Positions 6,762 to 13,982 are shown, numbered from the stretch's first letter. The stretch: DNA of 64,000 bases from Paenibacillus stellifer (GCF_000758685.1 NZ_CP009286.1:92501-156500); one strand, 5' to 3'. Notes: a model not told the origin generated them from the sequence alone. Made by a program: numbers and translations.

Positions 6762-7226
6762 ATGAATCAGATCATGCTCGACATACCGCAATATGGTCCT
6801 TGGATGCGGGTACAAAAAGCTGATGACTCCTGTCGGCAGTTGGCGGACCGGCATTACAGTCGTCAGACGGTTGGAGCATTGCAGTTTACACGGCCCGGCG
6901 ACAACCTGGTTTTACGGACTCCGCTCGGAAATGCCTTTTGGGTGACATGGCGCGGTATCCGCGACGATGGACTGGACGCATGGGAATGCACTCATTTCCG
7001 GAACGAGGCACCGAGCATGTATCTCAGTTCGAATATGATCCGCGCAGCTGTCGCGGCCACGCTGGCCGAGTGGGGACCGCCTCCACCGGACGGAATTATC
7101 ACCTATGTTGACGCGGATAAGGTGCGTAGCAGAAACCCCGGCTGCTGCTTCAAGGCAGCGGGGTTCCGGAGAATCGGACAGAGCAAACGGCGTGGGTTGG
7201 TGCTTCTTCAATACTTGGAGGGATAG
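6762..7226 (+). CDS. GNAT-like phage protein, possibly Mom-type DNA modification
   Basis: 154 residues, AAGGAGGGA before ATG 6762. Conserved-looking stations: CRQLADRHYSRQTVGALQF, then WECTHFRNE, SSNMIRAAVAATLAEWG, ITYVDADKVRSRNPGCCFK and AAGFRRIGQSKRRGL. The last two look like the acyl-CoA-binding and C-terminal strands of a GNAT fold. Phage Mu Mom, which makes a modified adenine, also belongs to the acyltransferase superfamily, and phage proteins with this HYSR...FRNE...NPG.CF..AGF pattern are widespread. A Mom-like role is my inference; a simple acetyltransferase is possible. Confidence 0.6.
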   Translation: MNQIMLDIPQYGPWMRVQKADDSCRQLADRHYSRQTVGALQFTRPGDNLVLRTPLGNAFWVTWRGIRDDGLDAWECTHFRNEAPSMYLSSNMIRAAVAATLAEWGPPPPDGIITYVDADKVRSRNPGCCFKAAGFRRIGQSKRRGLVLLQYLEG

Positions 7227-7251
7227 ACACCCTCACCCATTTACAATATAT

Positions 7252-7264
7252 CGGGCTTGGCCCG
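7252..7264 (+). promoter_or_regulatory. Leader hairpin before gene at 7284
   Basis: CGGGC-ttg-GCCCG followed by AAAAAAGGGAG. A near copy (GGGC-atag-GCCC, then AAAGGGAGGATA) lies at 7864-7875 before the gene at 7891. Each sits just upstream of a ribosome binding site, so it may tune translation or mRNA stability. Confidence 0.45.
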
Positions 7265-7283
7265 AAAAAAGGGAGCGATAACA

Positions 7284-7793
7284 ATGAGCGAAATGGAGCA
7301 GACAATCGAAAAATTAAAAGGTCTTGCACGCGATTCGTGGTCTGGAGAAGAAGGAGAACGTAGAGCAGAAAGACTTGAAAAATATTTAAGAGCGAAATTG
7401 ATTGAATACTCTGAAGCGCTGAACACACCTCAAGAAGAAATTCTGAGAGCGTGGGAAAAGAAAAGGGACTACAGCGCCATTAATTATTATCAGGAATGCA
7501 ATCAACCGTCAATCCAACCTGGAAAGGTAAGGGTTTTTGAATCGGTCGGAGATATGCTGCAGGCGATAGGAGAGAAGAAATTCAGATGCCCAGCTTGTGG
7601 AGGAATATCAACAGATCCATATCAATGCGACAGTGGAAAAAAGGTTAAAAAGAAGACTTGTGATTGGAAAGTATACGGTTTTCTCGGAGATTTAGGCAAA
7701 GGAATTCATGTGTTCTGCAAGGATAAAATGCGAGGTGAAACCATCTTTATGCCAGTGTCTTGGGAGAGTAGCAGCGTCACAGTCGAAAGCTGA
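7284..7793 (+). CDS. Hypothetical phage protein with C-terminal zinc-ribbon
   Basis: 169 residues from ATG at 7284 (GGGAGCG upstream). The N-terminal half is a charged helical region (EQTIEKLKGLARDSWSGEEG ...). The C-terminal half carries CPACGG and later C residues (YQCDSGKK, KTCDWKV, HVFCKDK), suggesting a zinc-binding module. AT-richer than its neighbours. Function unknown. Confidence 0.6.
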   Translation: MSEMEQTIEKLKGLARDSWSGEEGERRAERLEKYLRAKLIEYSEALNTPQEEILRAWEKKRDYSAINYYQECNQPSIQPGKVRVFESVGDMLQAIGEKKFRCPACGGISTDPYQCDSGKKVKKKTCDWKVYGFLGDLGKGIHVFCKDKMRGETIFMPVSWESSSVTVES

Positions 7794-7796
7794 TCA

Positions 7797-7858
7797 TTGG
7801 CCGTCAGGCCTCCGAATCGACCGAATCACCTAGCGACAGCGGAGGCCGAATCAATCAT
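7797..7858 (+). repeat. Conserved intergenic element, copy A
   Basis: Between the stop at 7793 and the gene at 7891. GGCCTCCG (7807-7814) and CGGAGGCC (7840-7847) form a perfect 8-base inverted repeat around CGACCGAAT and ACCTAGCGACAG. Two relatives lie at about 10199 and 11274. Could be an RNA structure, a protein site or a recombination linker. Confidence 0.65.
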
Positions 7859-7890
7859 AGATCGGGCATAGGCCCAAAGGGAGGATACAC

Positions 7891-8154
7891 ATGAGCAGGT
7901 TCAAAGTTTCGACGCAAAATAAGATAGATCAACATATCAAAGAATTATTACGACCTAAGTTAATTGTTGGAGCAATATATCAATTCCGTGGACACGCTTA
8001 TGACCCTATAGTTGAGCGGAAAGTCTTGTCCGTGGATGAAAGAACAGTCACCTATCAGAAGCCAACTGGTCCAGCAACATGCTCAATAAGCACGTTTCAA
8101 AGGTTATACGAAAGTCACGGAGTCGGAATGGTGAGGGGAGAGGTACAGTCATGA
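7891..8154 (+). CDS. Hypothetical phage protein
   Basis: 87 residues from ATG 7891, GGGAGGATA upstream. Basic N-terminus followed by a beta-rich stretch (LIVGAIYQFRGHAYDPIVER, VLSVDERTVTYQK). No family recognised. It overlaps the YopX gene start by four bases (ATGA). Confidence 0.55.
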   Translation: MSRFKVSTQNKIDQHIKELLRPKLIVGAIYQFRGHAYDPIVERKVLSVDERTVTYQKPTGPATCSISTFQRLYESHGVGMVRGEVQS

Positions 8155-8576
8155 GCAGAGAGATTAAATTCCGGGCGTGGCTGAAAAAGGAACGCCGAAT
8201 GCTCGATAAGGTAAATCTGACATTCCCAGGCGCCGAAATGGTGATCCAGTGGTACGACAGCCTGGACGACTATTACGCCGGTTCGCTTTCTGATTGCGGC
8301 GAACGTGATGTGGAAGTCATGCAATACACCGGCCTGAAAGACCGTAACGGACGGGAGATTTATGAGGGCGACATACTGCGTGACCGTGCATCACACGACG
8401 AAATCTATTACTACAAGGTAATATGGTCAAAATCAAATGCCTGCTTCTACTTTCAAGACTACTTCGCAGACCATGAACGATTCGGAGGAGAAGATATTGA
8501 ATGGTCGCAGACCGAAGCAATCGGCAACATCTACGAAAACCCAGAACTATTAGGAGAGGCGGAGAAAGCAGAATGA
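8151..8576 (+). CDS. YopX family phage protein
   Basis: 141 residues. The start SREIKFRAWLKKERRMLDKV, the centre VMQYTGLKDRNGREIYEGD and the end TEAIGNIYENPELL are the hallmark blocks of the YopX family (first seen in SPbeta). The family is common in Firmicute phages; its function is not established. It is in an overlapping chain with its neighbours (ATGA junctions at both ends). Confidence 0.88.
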   Translation: MSREIKFRAWLKKERRMLDKVNLTFPGAEMVIQWYDSLDDYYAGSLSDCGERDVEVMQYTGLKDRNGREIYEGDILRDRASHDEIYYYKVIWSKSNACFYFQDYFADHERFGGEDIEWSQTEAIGNIYENPELLGEAEKAE

Positions 8577-9094
8577 GCAACGGATATATCGCTCATGGAT
8601 CACTGCCGGGGTTGTCGGAGTTAGTCAAGAAAATGGGGGATAAGCCAGTGACCGAAGGAAAAGTTACCTTAACGCCGGAGCGGATCGCGGAGATCAAACG
8701 AGAAATGGACGAATGGGACGAAGCGGTTAAGAAACACACAGATTGGAAAGTAAGTGCCGGACAGTGGCCAGAATGGTTGCGTGACTCTCTGGATGCTCTG
8801 GTTGAGGCACAGCAGACCATAGCCCGGCTGACCGATGCACTGGTGTTTTACAAGGAACGGAATCATTATATGCCTACGATCGAGCATGTAACCGGCACGA
8901 TGTTTTCCGAAGTTGATGTGGATTGCGGCGCTCGTGCCCGGGATGCCCTTGGTGAGGGAGATAGCAATTCATGCACCCACAAAAACATTCGCAGAACAGG
9001 AGACATTTTGGTCTTATCGGATGGTTGTGAGATTGGCATAGCGATTTGTAAAGATTGCGGCAAGGAAGTTCCTGAGAAGGAGGATGAGTCATGA
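8573..9094 (+). CDS. Hypothetical phage protein, Ead/Ea22-like layout
   Basis: 173 residues. Acidic helical N-terminus (ITLTPERIAEIKREMDEWDE-type segment), then a WLRDSLDALVEAQQTIARLT coiled segment, and a C-terminus with C-x(n)-H and CKDCGKEVPEK that may bind zinc. The plan resembles Ea22/Ead-type phage proteins built from swappable modules, but identity is not strong. Start and stop both overlap neighbours in ATGA. Confidence 0.55.
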   Translation: MSNGYIAHGSLPGLSELVKKMGDKPVTEGKVTLTPERIAEIKREMDEWDEAVKKHTDWKVSAGQWPEWLRDSLDALVEAQQTIARLTDALVFYKERNHYMPTIEHVTGTMFSEVDVDCGARARDALGEGDSNSCTHKNIRRTGDILVLSDGCEIGIAICKDCGKEVPEKEDES

Positions 9095-9273
9095 CACAGA
9101 CGGACAAACCAAAGCTTGATCTTAATAATCTGGATCATCAATTAATCGTAGCGGCGATGGCAAATATGGCTGAAAAGGGAATGACGCCGCATCAGATATT
9201 TGAACTGCTGGAGGACATCAAACGGCAAACATTTCATTCCCTTGCGGAGCTTAGAAGGGAGGCTCAGTCATGA
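9091..9273 (+). CDS. Small helical phage protein
   Basis: 60 residues (MTQTDKPKLDLNNLDHQLIV ... AELRREAQS), alpha-helical, AAGGAGG upstream inside the previous gene, overlaps both neighbours by four bases. Not recognised. Its first residues MTQ recur in the next two genes, and the upstream GAGGNTNAGTCATGACACAGA is shared, a sign of module duplication. Confidence 0.55.
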   Translation: MTQTDKPKLDLNNLDHQLIVAAMANMAEKGMTPHQIFELLEDIKRQTFHSLAELRREAQS

Positions 9274-9449
9274 CACAGATACCAAAACCACCGATTGGCC
9301 TTCGACCACGTTTCGTATGGGAATACGAGCGGATTAAAGAAATATCGGCAGCAATCAGACGGTGTGCTTCGGCTAATCACAATATTCCAACCGATTGGAT
9401 TGAAGAATACAACGAGCTGATTGATCGGCAACGGGAGGCAATCAGATGA
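9270..9449 (+). CDS. Small phage protein, unknown
   Basis: 59 residues from ATG 9270 (MTQIPKPPIGLRPRFVWEYE ...). AGGGAGG lies upstream. Helical, Arg-rich; ends by overlapping the ABA-sandwich gene (ATGA). No family recognised. Confidence 0.5.
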   Translation: MTQIPKPPIGLRPRFVWEYERIKEISAAIRRCASANHNIPTDWIEEYNELIDRQREAIR

Positions 9450-9832
9450 CACAGATACCAACAGACCAGGAGATTAACCGGGCGCTGGCGGAGTTGATGG
9501 GGTACAGTCTGCACAAGACAGCTGGTAACTATTACGTGGTCGAAGACAAAGGCGGGAGTCCAGCGACATACTATTACGGCACAGCGGACATAGCATGGTC
9601 CAAGGCTCCAGATTACTGCAATAACCCTGCCGCCTCTCTGGAGGTACAGGCAGCAGCTATTGCCAAGGATGCAGAACTATACGTGACGAGACTATTTGAA
9701 GTCGTGCGCGGAGAATTATCTGCACTTTATACAGACCTTGAGGCTGCCGACATGCTCACCGCCACCCCCAGAGAGCGGGCTATGGCAGCGTGGATGACAT
9801 TAAAGACTGATACGGCCTCCGGCTCTGCCTGA
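9446..9832 (+). CDS. Phage ABA-sandwich domain protein
   Basis: 128 residues. The block GNYYVVEDKGGSPATYYY ... PDYCNNPAASLEVQAAAI is the alternating strand-helix pattern of the Phage ABA sandwich family: a partner strand, then a D-Y/S-x-x-P/D-A-A-x-x-V motif. A second member is at 10497. Function unknown. GGGAGGCAATC precedes the start. Confidence 0.68.
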   Translation: MTQIPTDQEINRALAELMGYSLHKTAGNYYVVEDKGGSPATYYYGTADIAWSKAPDYCNNPAASLEVQAAAIAKDAELYVTRLFEVVRGELSALYTDLEAADMLTATPRERAMAAWMTLKTDTASGSA

Positions 9833-9890
9833 GCGTATTCGGTCGATACGATGGCGCTGACGCGCAAATAACGAAGGAGTGACTGAGAAC

Positions 9891-10229
9891 ATGAAAGCAT
9901 ATCACGTTCGAGATAAGGAGAACTCTGGAGAAGAGGCATACCATGAAATTGTTTTTGCCGAATCTCATTCACAGGCCAAATACAAAAGCGAAGCGTATAG
10001 CGATGGAGTTCCTTGGACTGATATTTCGGCTGCACGCAAACCTGAATTCGATCAATATTCTGAATCCGGTGTAGTGCCGAGGAGTGCATATATAGAGGAT
10101 GGATGGTATTTTGATTGCGATCAGTGCGGAGGCGGACTCACGGGCAGAAATTACATTGACGGAAAGACTGTCTGCGACTCGTGCCTAGAAGAGATTGAAC
10201 GGCCGAAGGCCACCGGAACGACCGAATAA
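9891..10229 (+). CDS. Hypothetical phage protein with C-terminal zinc ribbon
   Basis: 112 residues from ATG 9891 (GAAGGAG upstream; a GTG 12 bases earlier would sit in the ribosome binding site). The N-terminal part (MKAYHVRDKENSGEEAYHEI, VFAESHSQAKYKSEAY) resembles a small phage DUF; the C-terminal part is a zinc ribbon CDQCGGGL ... VCDSCLEEI. The last nine codons lie inside copy B of the intergenic element. Confidence 0.6.
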   Translation: MKAYHVRDKENSGEEAYHEIVFAESHSQAKYKSEAYSDGVPWTDISAARKPEFDQYSESGVVPRSAYIEDGWYFDCDQCGGGLTGRNYIDGKTVCDSCLEEIERPKATGTTE

Positions 10230-10256
10230 ACCTAGCGACAGCGAGGGCCGGATCAG
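10199..10256 (+). repeat. Conserved intergenic element, copy B
   Basis: Shares CGACCGAATAAACCTAGCGA and AGCG..GGCCG with copy A (7797) and copy C (11274). Here it overlaps the 3' end of the gene at 9891 and is followed by a CAGGAGGGATACACAG ribosome binding site. The inner stem seen in copies A and C is imperfect. Confidence 0.6.
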
Positions 10257-10293
10257 GTGATCTTGCTCCTATATAACAGGAGGGATACACAGA

Positions 10294-10500
10294 GTGAAAT
10301 TGATAGCGAAATGCTTCACATGTGGAAAGGAATACGACATCGGTAAATGGTCAGCCCACAAGAACGGAGTACGCTGTGATGCACCTGGTTGTGATGGTTT
10401 CGTCATCAGTCCATCTGGTAAGGTGCAATTCAAAATCGAGGGAGAAATAGAACCAGGAGAGCCAACACTGCAACTGGTTGAGGAAGGAGATAACCAATGA
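10294..10500 (+). CDS. Small zinc-ribbon phage protein
   Basis: 68 residues, GTG start at 10294 after AGGAGGGATACACA. CFTCGKEY and CDAPGC form a rubredoxin-like pair of knuckles (C-x2-C ... C-x4-C), followed by an acidic tail. Coupled to the next gene by ATGA. Likely nucleic-acid or protein binding; not assigned. Confidence 0.6.
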   Translation: MKLIAKCFTCGKEYDIGKWSAHKNGVRCDAPGCDGFVISPSGKVQFKIEGEIEPGEPTLQLVEEGDNQ

Positions 10501-10865
10501 CACTCACAAGGGAAGAGATACTGGCGATGGAACCGGGGCGGCTGCTGGAAGCTAAAGTCGCTGAGCTGGTAATGGGCCTGGATATGGTCGAAGGACAACT
10601 GCCGCACCTGCCGAGGTATTTCCTGTCAGACTACGAAAAGACGATCCACCGCGACGTTCCGCTGTACTCTTCAGACATATCCGCAGCATGGGAAGTAGTA
10701 GAACATATGAAGTCAAAAAATTGGGAATTTATTATTGCTTCAGAAGACGAAAAAATAGACGTTACCTTTTATTGGGACGTACATCGGATGGAAGGCGCTG
10801 TGTTCGTCGGAACAGCTCCTCAAGCCATATGTAAAGCTGCTCTATTAGCAGTACTTAACTTATAA
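10497..10865 (+). CDS. Phage ABA-sandwich domain protein
   Basis: 122 residues. EEILAMEPGRLLEAKVAELV is the usual N-terminal helix of this family, and LPRYFLSDYEKTIHRDVPLY, then SSDISAAWEVVEHMKSKNWE matches the Y-S-x-D-x-x-A-A-W-x-V-x-x-M signature more clearly than the paralogue at 9446. Biological role unknown, widespread in Firmicute phages. Confidence 0.78.
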   Translation: MTLTREEILAMEPGRLLEAKVAELVMGLDMVEGQLPHLPRYFLSDYEKTIHRDVPLYSSDISAAWEVVEHMKSKNWEFIIASEDEKIDVTFYWDVHRMEGAVFVGTAPQAICKAALLAVLNL

Positions 10866-10880
10866 GTGGGGGTAAGAGAT

Positions 10881-11270
10881 ATGAGCACAGTAAATTATCA
10901 ATTATCAGATGCTGCTGGTCTGAGCAACATCATAAATAAATCGCTTCACGCATTTCCGAAGTCCTTTATCAATAACAGCAACGAGATAATCCTCGAACCA
11001 AGAAATAACGTGTACTTCCGGTTGGAAGGTGTCAGTACAGAACTTGACTTCAAATGCAAAATGTTTGCATGGGTTTCCCGGCCGATTGCAAAGGGACTGA
11101 ACAAATACTGGGCGCCGCGGGTTCTGGAAAGTTTTAATCAAGTGTTAGGGACAAGATTCACCAAGGATGAAATGTATGAAATCTATGATCGGTTAGGTAA
11201 TGACGTGAATCGAAAGCTAACCGTGCAATTCATTGAATCCGGGTACGACATGGCGCTGCTGGTGCGTTAA
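10881..11270 (+). CDS. Hypothetical phage protein
   Basis: 129 residues from ATG 10881 (GGGGGTAAGAG upstream). Mixed alpha/beta, with a basic centre (FKCKMFAWVSRPIAKGLNKY) and helical C-terminal part. AT-rich compared with the structural genes. No family recognised. Followed directly by copy C of the intergenic element. Confidence 0.55.
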   Translation: MSTVNYQLSDAAGLSNIINKSLHAFPKSFINNSNEIILEPRNNVYFRLEGVSTELDFKCKMFAWVSRPIAKGLNKYWAPRVLESFNQVLGTRFTKDEMYEIYDRLGNDVNRKLTVQFIESGYDMALLVR

Positions 11271-11273
11271 TCA

Positions 11274-11335
11274 TGGGCCGAACGGCCTCCGAGACGACCG
11301 CACTACCCAGCGTAGCGGGGGCCGAATATTATCCA
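11274..11335 (+). repeat. Conserved intergenic element, copy C
   Basis: CGGCCTCCG and CGGGGGCCG form a 9-base inverted repeat with one T-G wobble where copy A has T-A, around CGACCGCACTACCCAGCGTA. Lies between the stop at 11270 and the gene at 11352. The pair-preserving change between copies A and C favours a folded RNA. Confidence 0.6.
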
Positions 11336-11351
11336 GGGGAGGATACAAGCA

Positions 11352-11555
11352 ATGAACAACTCCAGCCGCAAACTCAAACACAAAGAGCCGATCCGCTCCA
11401 GCTTCCCGAAGCCGATCCTGACAAAAGTCCACGGAGAGGTAACAACCCGGCAGATGACAGAAGAGGATTGGGCCAAGTACGGTCCAAAGAGCGATATCAA
11501 GCGTCATGGTAACCACTACATGGCTAGACCCAAAAAACAGAAAGGAGACATATAG
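11352..11555 (+). CDS. Small basic phage protein, unknown
   Basis: 67 residues, GGGGAGGATACAAGC before the ATG. Very basic (NNSSRKLKHKEPIRSSFPKP, ARPKKQKGD), possibly nucleic-acid binding. No family recognised. An overlapping frame from 11273 has weaker support (no ribosome binding site). Confidence 0.5.
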   Translation: MNNSSRKLKHKEPIRSSFPKPILTKVHGEVTTRQMTEEDWAKYGPKSDIKRHGNHYMARPKKQKGDI

Positions 11556-11557
11556 CA

Positions 11558-11773
11558 TTGATCTACGGCGATCTCTGGGCAGCTCTGGAGGATGGCGAAC
11601 GGGAATTTGAGTACAAGCGCGGCGGAATCGCCCAGGTGCTTAAGTATAAGAGTGGAGGCGTAACGGTCAAATGCACCGGCCGGCAGCCGCCGACATTTAT
11701 GAGGATCGAGATATTTGCAAGGTTGGTAAGCGGGGCTTGCTCCCTGACGGAGTCGGACGTGAGCAAGGAATAA
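11558..11773 (+). CDS. Small phage protein, unknown
   Basis: 71 residues, TTG start at 11558, AAAGGAGACAT upstream, 2 bases after the preceding stop. Beta-rich (EREFEYKRGGIAQVLKYK, SGGVTVKC). Not recognised. Confidence 0.5.
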   Translation: MIYGDLWAALEDGEREFEYKRGGIAQVLKYKSGGVTVKCTGRQPPTFMRIEIFARLVSGACSLTESDVSKE

Positions 11774-11842
11774 CAAACATCCATATTAAGTTCCTCAAAT
11801 CACGGCTTTATATATCGATAGTGTGACATAAATCCATGCGAG

Positions 11843-12259
11843 GTGATCTCTATAAATTGTTACAAATGCGGAAGAGTGTTAAATCCTTTTTGGGATAAGG
11901 TCTGTTGCGGAAGAATCCATTTTTATGAACAGCCACATAGAGGCAAGGTAATCCGTTCATCCCCTGAAATGCTCGAAGATGCGAAACGGAAAAAATCAAA
12001 GCGAAAACGCAAGAATGTCAGCGTTCCAATAAGAGAGCTTGTCTATAAACGTGACAAGAGACGCTGCTGCCGTTGTGGCAATAAGAAAAATCTGCACATC
12101 CATCACAAAATCCACGTCGAAGACGGAGGAACTAACGACCCTTCAAATTTAGAATTACTTTGCGACTTGTGCCACGCTTTAGAACACGAAGGTGAACCTA
12201 TATACAACTTAATGATCAAATCTTCCTTTTGGGAATACGAAGATGCGATAAATTTGTAA
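11843..12259 (+). CDS. HNH endonuclease with N-terminal zinc knuckle
   Basis: 138 residues. CYKCGRVLNPF starts a zinc knuckle (with VCCGR). The HNH domain is KRDKRRCCRCGNKKNLHIHH, KIHVEDGGTNDPSNLELLC and DLCHALEH: the H-H, N and H positions plus zinc cysteines of a classical HNH nuclease. GTG at 11843 is the only in-frame start before the knuckle, but its ribosome binding site is poor. Located before the late regulator rather than beside terminase, so it may be a homing or replication nuclease. Confidence 0.8.
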   Translation: MISINCYKCGRVLNPFWDKVCCGRIHFYEQPHRGKVIRSSPEMLEDAKRKKSKRKRKNVSVPIRELVYKRDKRRCCRCGNKKNLHIHHKIHVEDGGTNDPSNLELLCDLCHALEHEGEPIYNLMIKSSFWEYEDAINL

Positions 12260-12273
12260 AAGGGCTGGTGCGA

Positions 12274-12858
12274 ATGAAGGATATGGCTCTGATTGCTAGT
12301 TACAGGGAGACCAAGAAACAGCTTAATAAAGCAATCGCCTTATTGGATAAGCAGCTCGAACCAATGAAGGAAGAATTAAAAGGGACGAAGGACAAGCAGG
12401 AACGCGCCATGATTCGAGAACGAATGAGCCCGATCAAAGCGGAACGAAACGCGCTTACGGCGAGCGTCAGCGACCTGGATTACTCTATCGAATGGATGGA
12501 CACCGGATATCCGCCGGGATGGCGCCGGCCGATGGAACGCCGCAGCATACACCAACGGACGAAGGTTTGGGACCCTCAATGGATGGACCATCTGACTTCA
12601 TACGAATTTGAATTCGAGGTTGCGGAGATCGGAAGGCCATTAACGAGAGAACAGGAATGGATGATCGAAGATGCCCTGCGTAATCTGAGTGAAAGAGAGC
12701 GTCAATGCTACGTGCTGTATCACGCTTTCGGAATGTCGATGCAGAGCATAGCTTATGAGATGGGAGTCAAGAAAGGTTCGGTCCAAGTTATGCTGAACAG
12801 GGCAGACTTGAAGATCGAATACAACAAGGCGAATAACCTGTTCCTGCTGTGCATGTGA
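12274..12858 (+). CDS. Sigma-like late transcription regulator
   Basis: 194 residues. A coiled-coil N-terminus (REWETKKQLNKAIALLDKQL-type segment) and a C-terminal sigma-70 region-4-like HTH (LSERERQCYVLYHAFGMSMQ, then SIAYEMGVKKGSVQVML). It is the last early gene before the terminase module, where ArpU/XtrA-type or sigma-like proteins of Firmicute phages switch on late transcription. The direct target is not visible; a promoter in the 12.9-13.1 kb gap is the obvious candidate. Confidence 0.75.
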   Translation: MKDMALIASYRETKKQLNKAIALLDKQLEPMKEELKGTKDKQERAMIRERMSPIKAERNALTASVSDLDYSIEWMDTGYPPGWRRPMERRSIHQRTKVWDPQWMDHLTSYEFEFEVAEIGRPLTREQEWMIEDALRNLSERERQCYVLYHAFGMSMQSIAYEMGVKKGSVQVMLNRADLKIEYNKANNLFLLCM

Positions 12859-13111
12859 TTTTTTGTCTTACGCTTGCCACCTATATATAGGAGATACCTA
12901 TTAACGGAAACTCTCTTATTACACTCCACTCTTGCATAAGGGTTCATCTCTTCCCCTTGTTGCCGTGACCGCAGCGGTTAAAGAGTGGATCGCGGAGGCA
13001 AGCCGGCCGCCTCAGTAAGAGCCGGTACATATCATACTCATATTCCCAAACGCTTGGGATTTTCAGAGGGTCGCCAATATGGCGGCTCTTTTTATCTTGA
13101 AGGAAAGGACG
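12859..13111 (+). promoter_or_regulatory. Early/late junction: terminator hairpins and probable late promoter region
   Basis: No gene. TTCCCAAACGCTTGGGATTTT at about 13044-13063 is a short stem with a T run (read in parts: TCCCAA/TTGGGA), and GAGGGTCGCC-aatat-GGCGGCTC followed by TTTTT at 13066-13095 is a second. Together they look like a terminator separating early and late transcription. A GC-rich stretch (12960-13025) precedes them. A clear promoter was not identified. Confidence 0.5.
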
Positions 13112-13618
13112 GTGGCTGCATTGATATTCCAAATTGAGTTTTTCAAAAGACTGATGGAAAAGTACATACCCGGACGGATTCCTCAATATGGGCAGTTCAG
13201 GATCAGTAGCCGATTCACCGCTATTCTGGATCGAGTGCTAGGACCACAGGGCGGAGGCAACAATCCCGGCCCTTCACCAGAACGTGTATTGATTGCGGCA
13301 ACAAGAGGTAATCCGTATGCGCAGGGAACGGCCGGAACGATTGCGACATCTGATGTGGGTACGACATACCGGGTCAAGCACACGACACCATCTGGCATTA
13401 AATGGGTGACAGGGGCCACGGCGGATGGCACACATCCGAACTATGGGACATGGCACCAAGCGATCGCCCTGAGAGTGGATAAGGAAGGCTACACCTCGTT
13501 CCAGATATGGGACCTGATGCAGCGCCTAGGGCCGTTCATGGGCTTAGGAAAGAGAGAACCATTCAAGGGAGATATGATCTTCTTGGATGGCAGGCAGGTG
13601 GATGCAGATGCCCCTTAA
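13112..13618 (+). CDS. Hypothetical phage protein at the start of the late operon
   Basis: 168 residues. The chosen start is GTG 13112 with AAGGA seven bases upstream; an ATG at 13079 would lie inside a terminator-like hairpin. A hydrophobic N-terminal helix (MAALIFQIEFFKRLMEKYIP) is followed by a mainly beta domain (TTYRVKHTTPSGIKWVTGAT, HQAIALRVDKEGYTSFQIWD). Not recognised; first gene of the late cluster, overlapping the HNH gene. Confidence 0.55.
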   Translation: MAALIFQIEFFKRLMEKYIPGRIPQYGQFRISSRFTAILDRVLGPQGGGNNPGPSPERVLIAATRGNPYAQGTAGTIATSDVGTTYRVKHTTPSGIKWVTGATADGTHPNYGTWHQAIALRVDKEGYTSFQIWDLMQRLGPFMGLGKREPFKGDMIFLDGRQVDADAP

Positions 13619-13982
13619 AAAGTTCTGCAGGAAGGCGGGATGCTCCAACCTAACGGATGGAGAGGGATACTGCCCAGCGCACCAAGGCGAGGAACGAAGC
13701 TACGACAAGGACAGAGGAACGGCCGCGCAGCGGGGATACAATCGAGACTGGCAGCGGGCGCGTGTTCACTTCCTGCAGCAGCATCCGCTGTGCGCCGACT
13801 GCGAGCGTAGAGGTAAGGTCGCCGTAGCCAACGTAGTGGACCATATCATCCCGCACAAGGGAGACCCAGCGCTGTTCTGGGACCGCGGTAACTGGCAGGC
13901 GCTGTGCACGCCATGCCACAGCCGAAAGACCGTGCAGCAGGACGGCGGGTTCGGAAATCCGCTGAGGGGGAGGGGGGGTTAA
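13608..13982 (+). CDS. HNH endonuclease next to terminase
   Basis: 124 residues from ATG 13608 (AGGTGG six bases upstream). CRKAGCSNLTDGEGYCPAH is an N-terminal zinc knuckle; the HNH core is HPLCADCERRG, VVDHIIPHKGD, FWDRGNWQALCTPCHSRKT. HNH proteins directly upstream of the P27-type small terminase and large terminase are part of the packaging machinery in HK97-like phages (cos cleavage), so this phage probably packages from cos sites. Confidence 0.9.
   Translation: MPLKKFCRKAGCSNLTDGEGYCPAHQGEERSYDKDRGTAAQRGYNRDWQRARVHFLQQHPLCADCERRGKVAVANVVDHIIPHKGDPALFWDRGNWQALCTPCHSRKTVQQDGGFGNPLRGRGG

Noticed and set aside
5738..6763. 341-residue minus-strand frame rich in PSVAVDPSVAV
   Set aside because: Antisense shadow of the repeat protein with no ribosome binding site.
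9815..9880. Fourth copy of the phage intergenic element
   Set aside because: Only GGCCTCCGG is shared; the CGACCGAAT and AGCG blocks are absent or displaced.
13079..13111. ATG 13079 as start of the first late gene
   Set aside because: It is in the loop of a terminator-like hairpin; GTG 13112 has a ribosome binding site.
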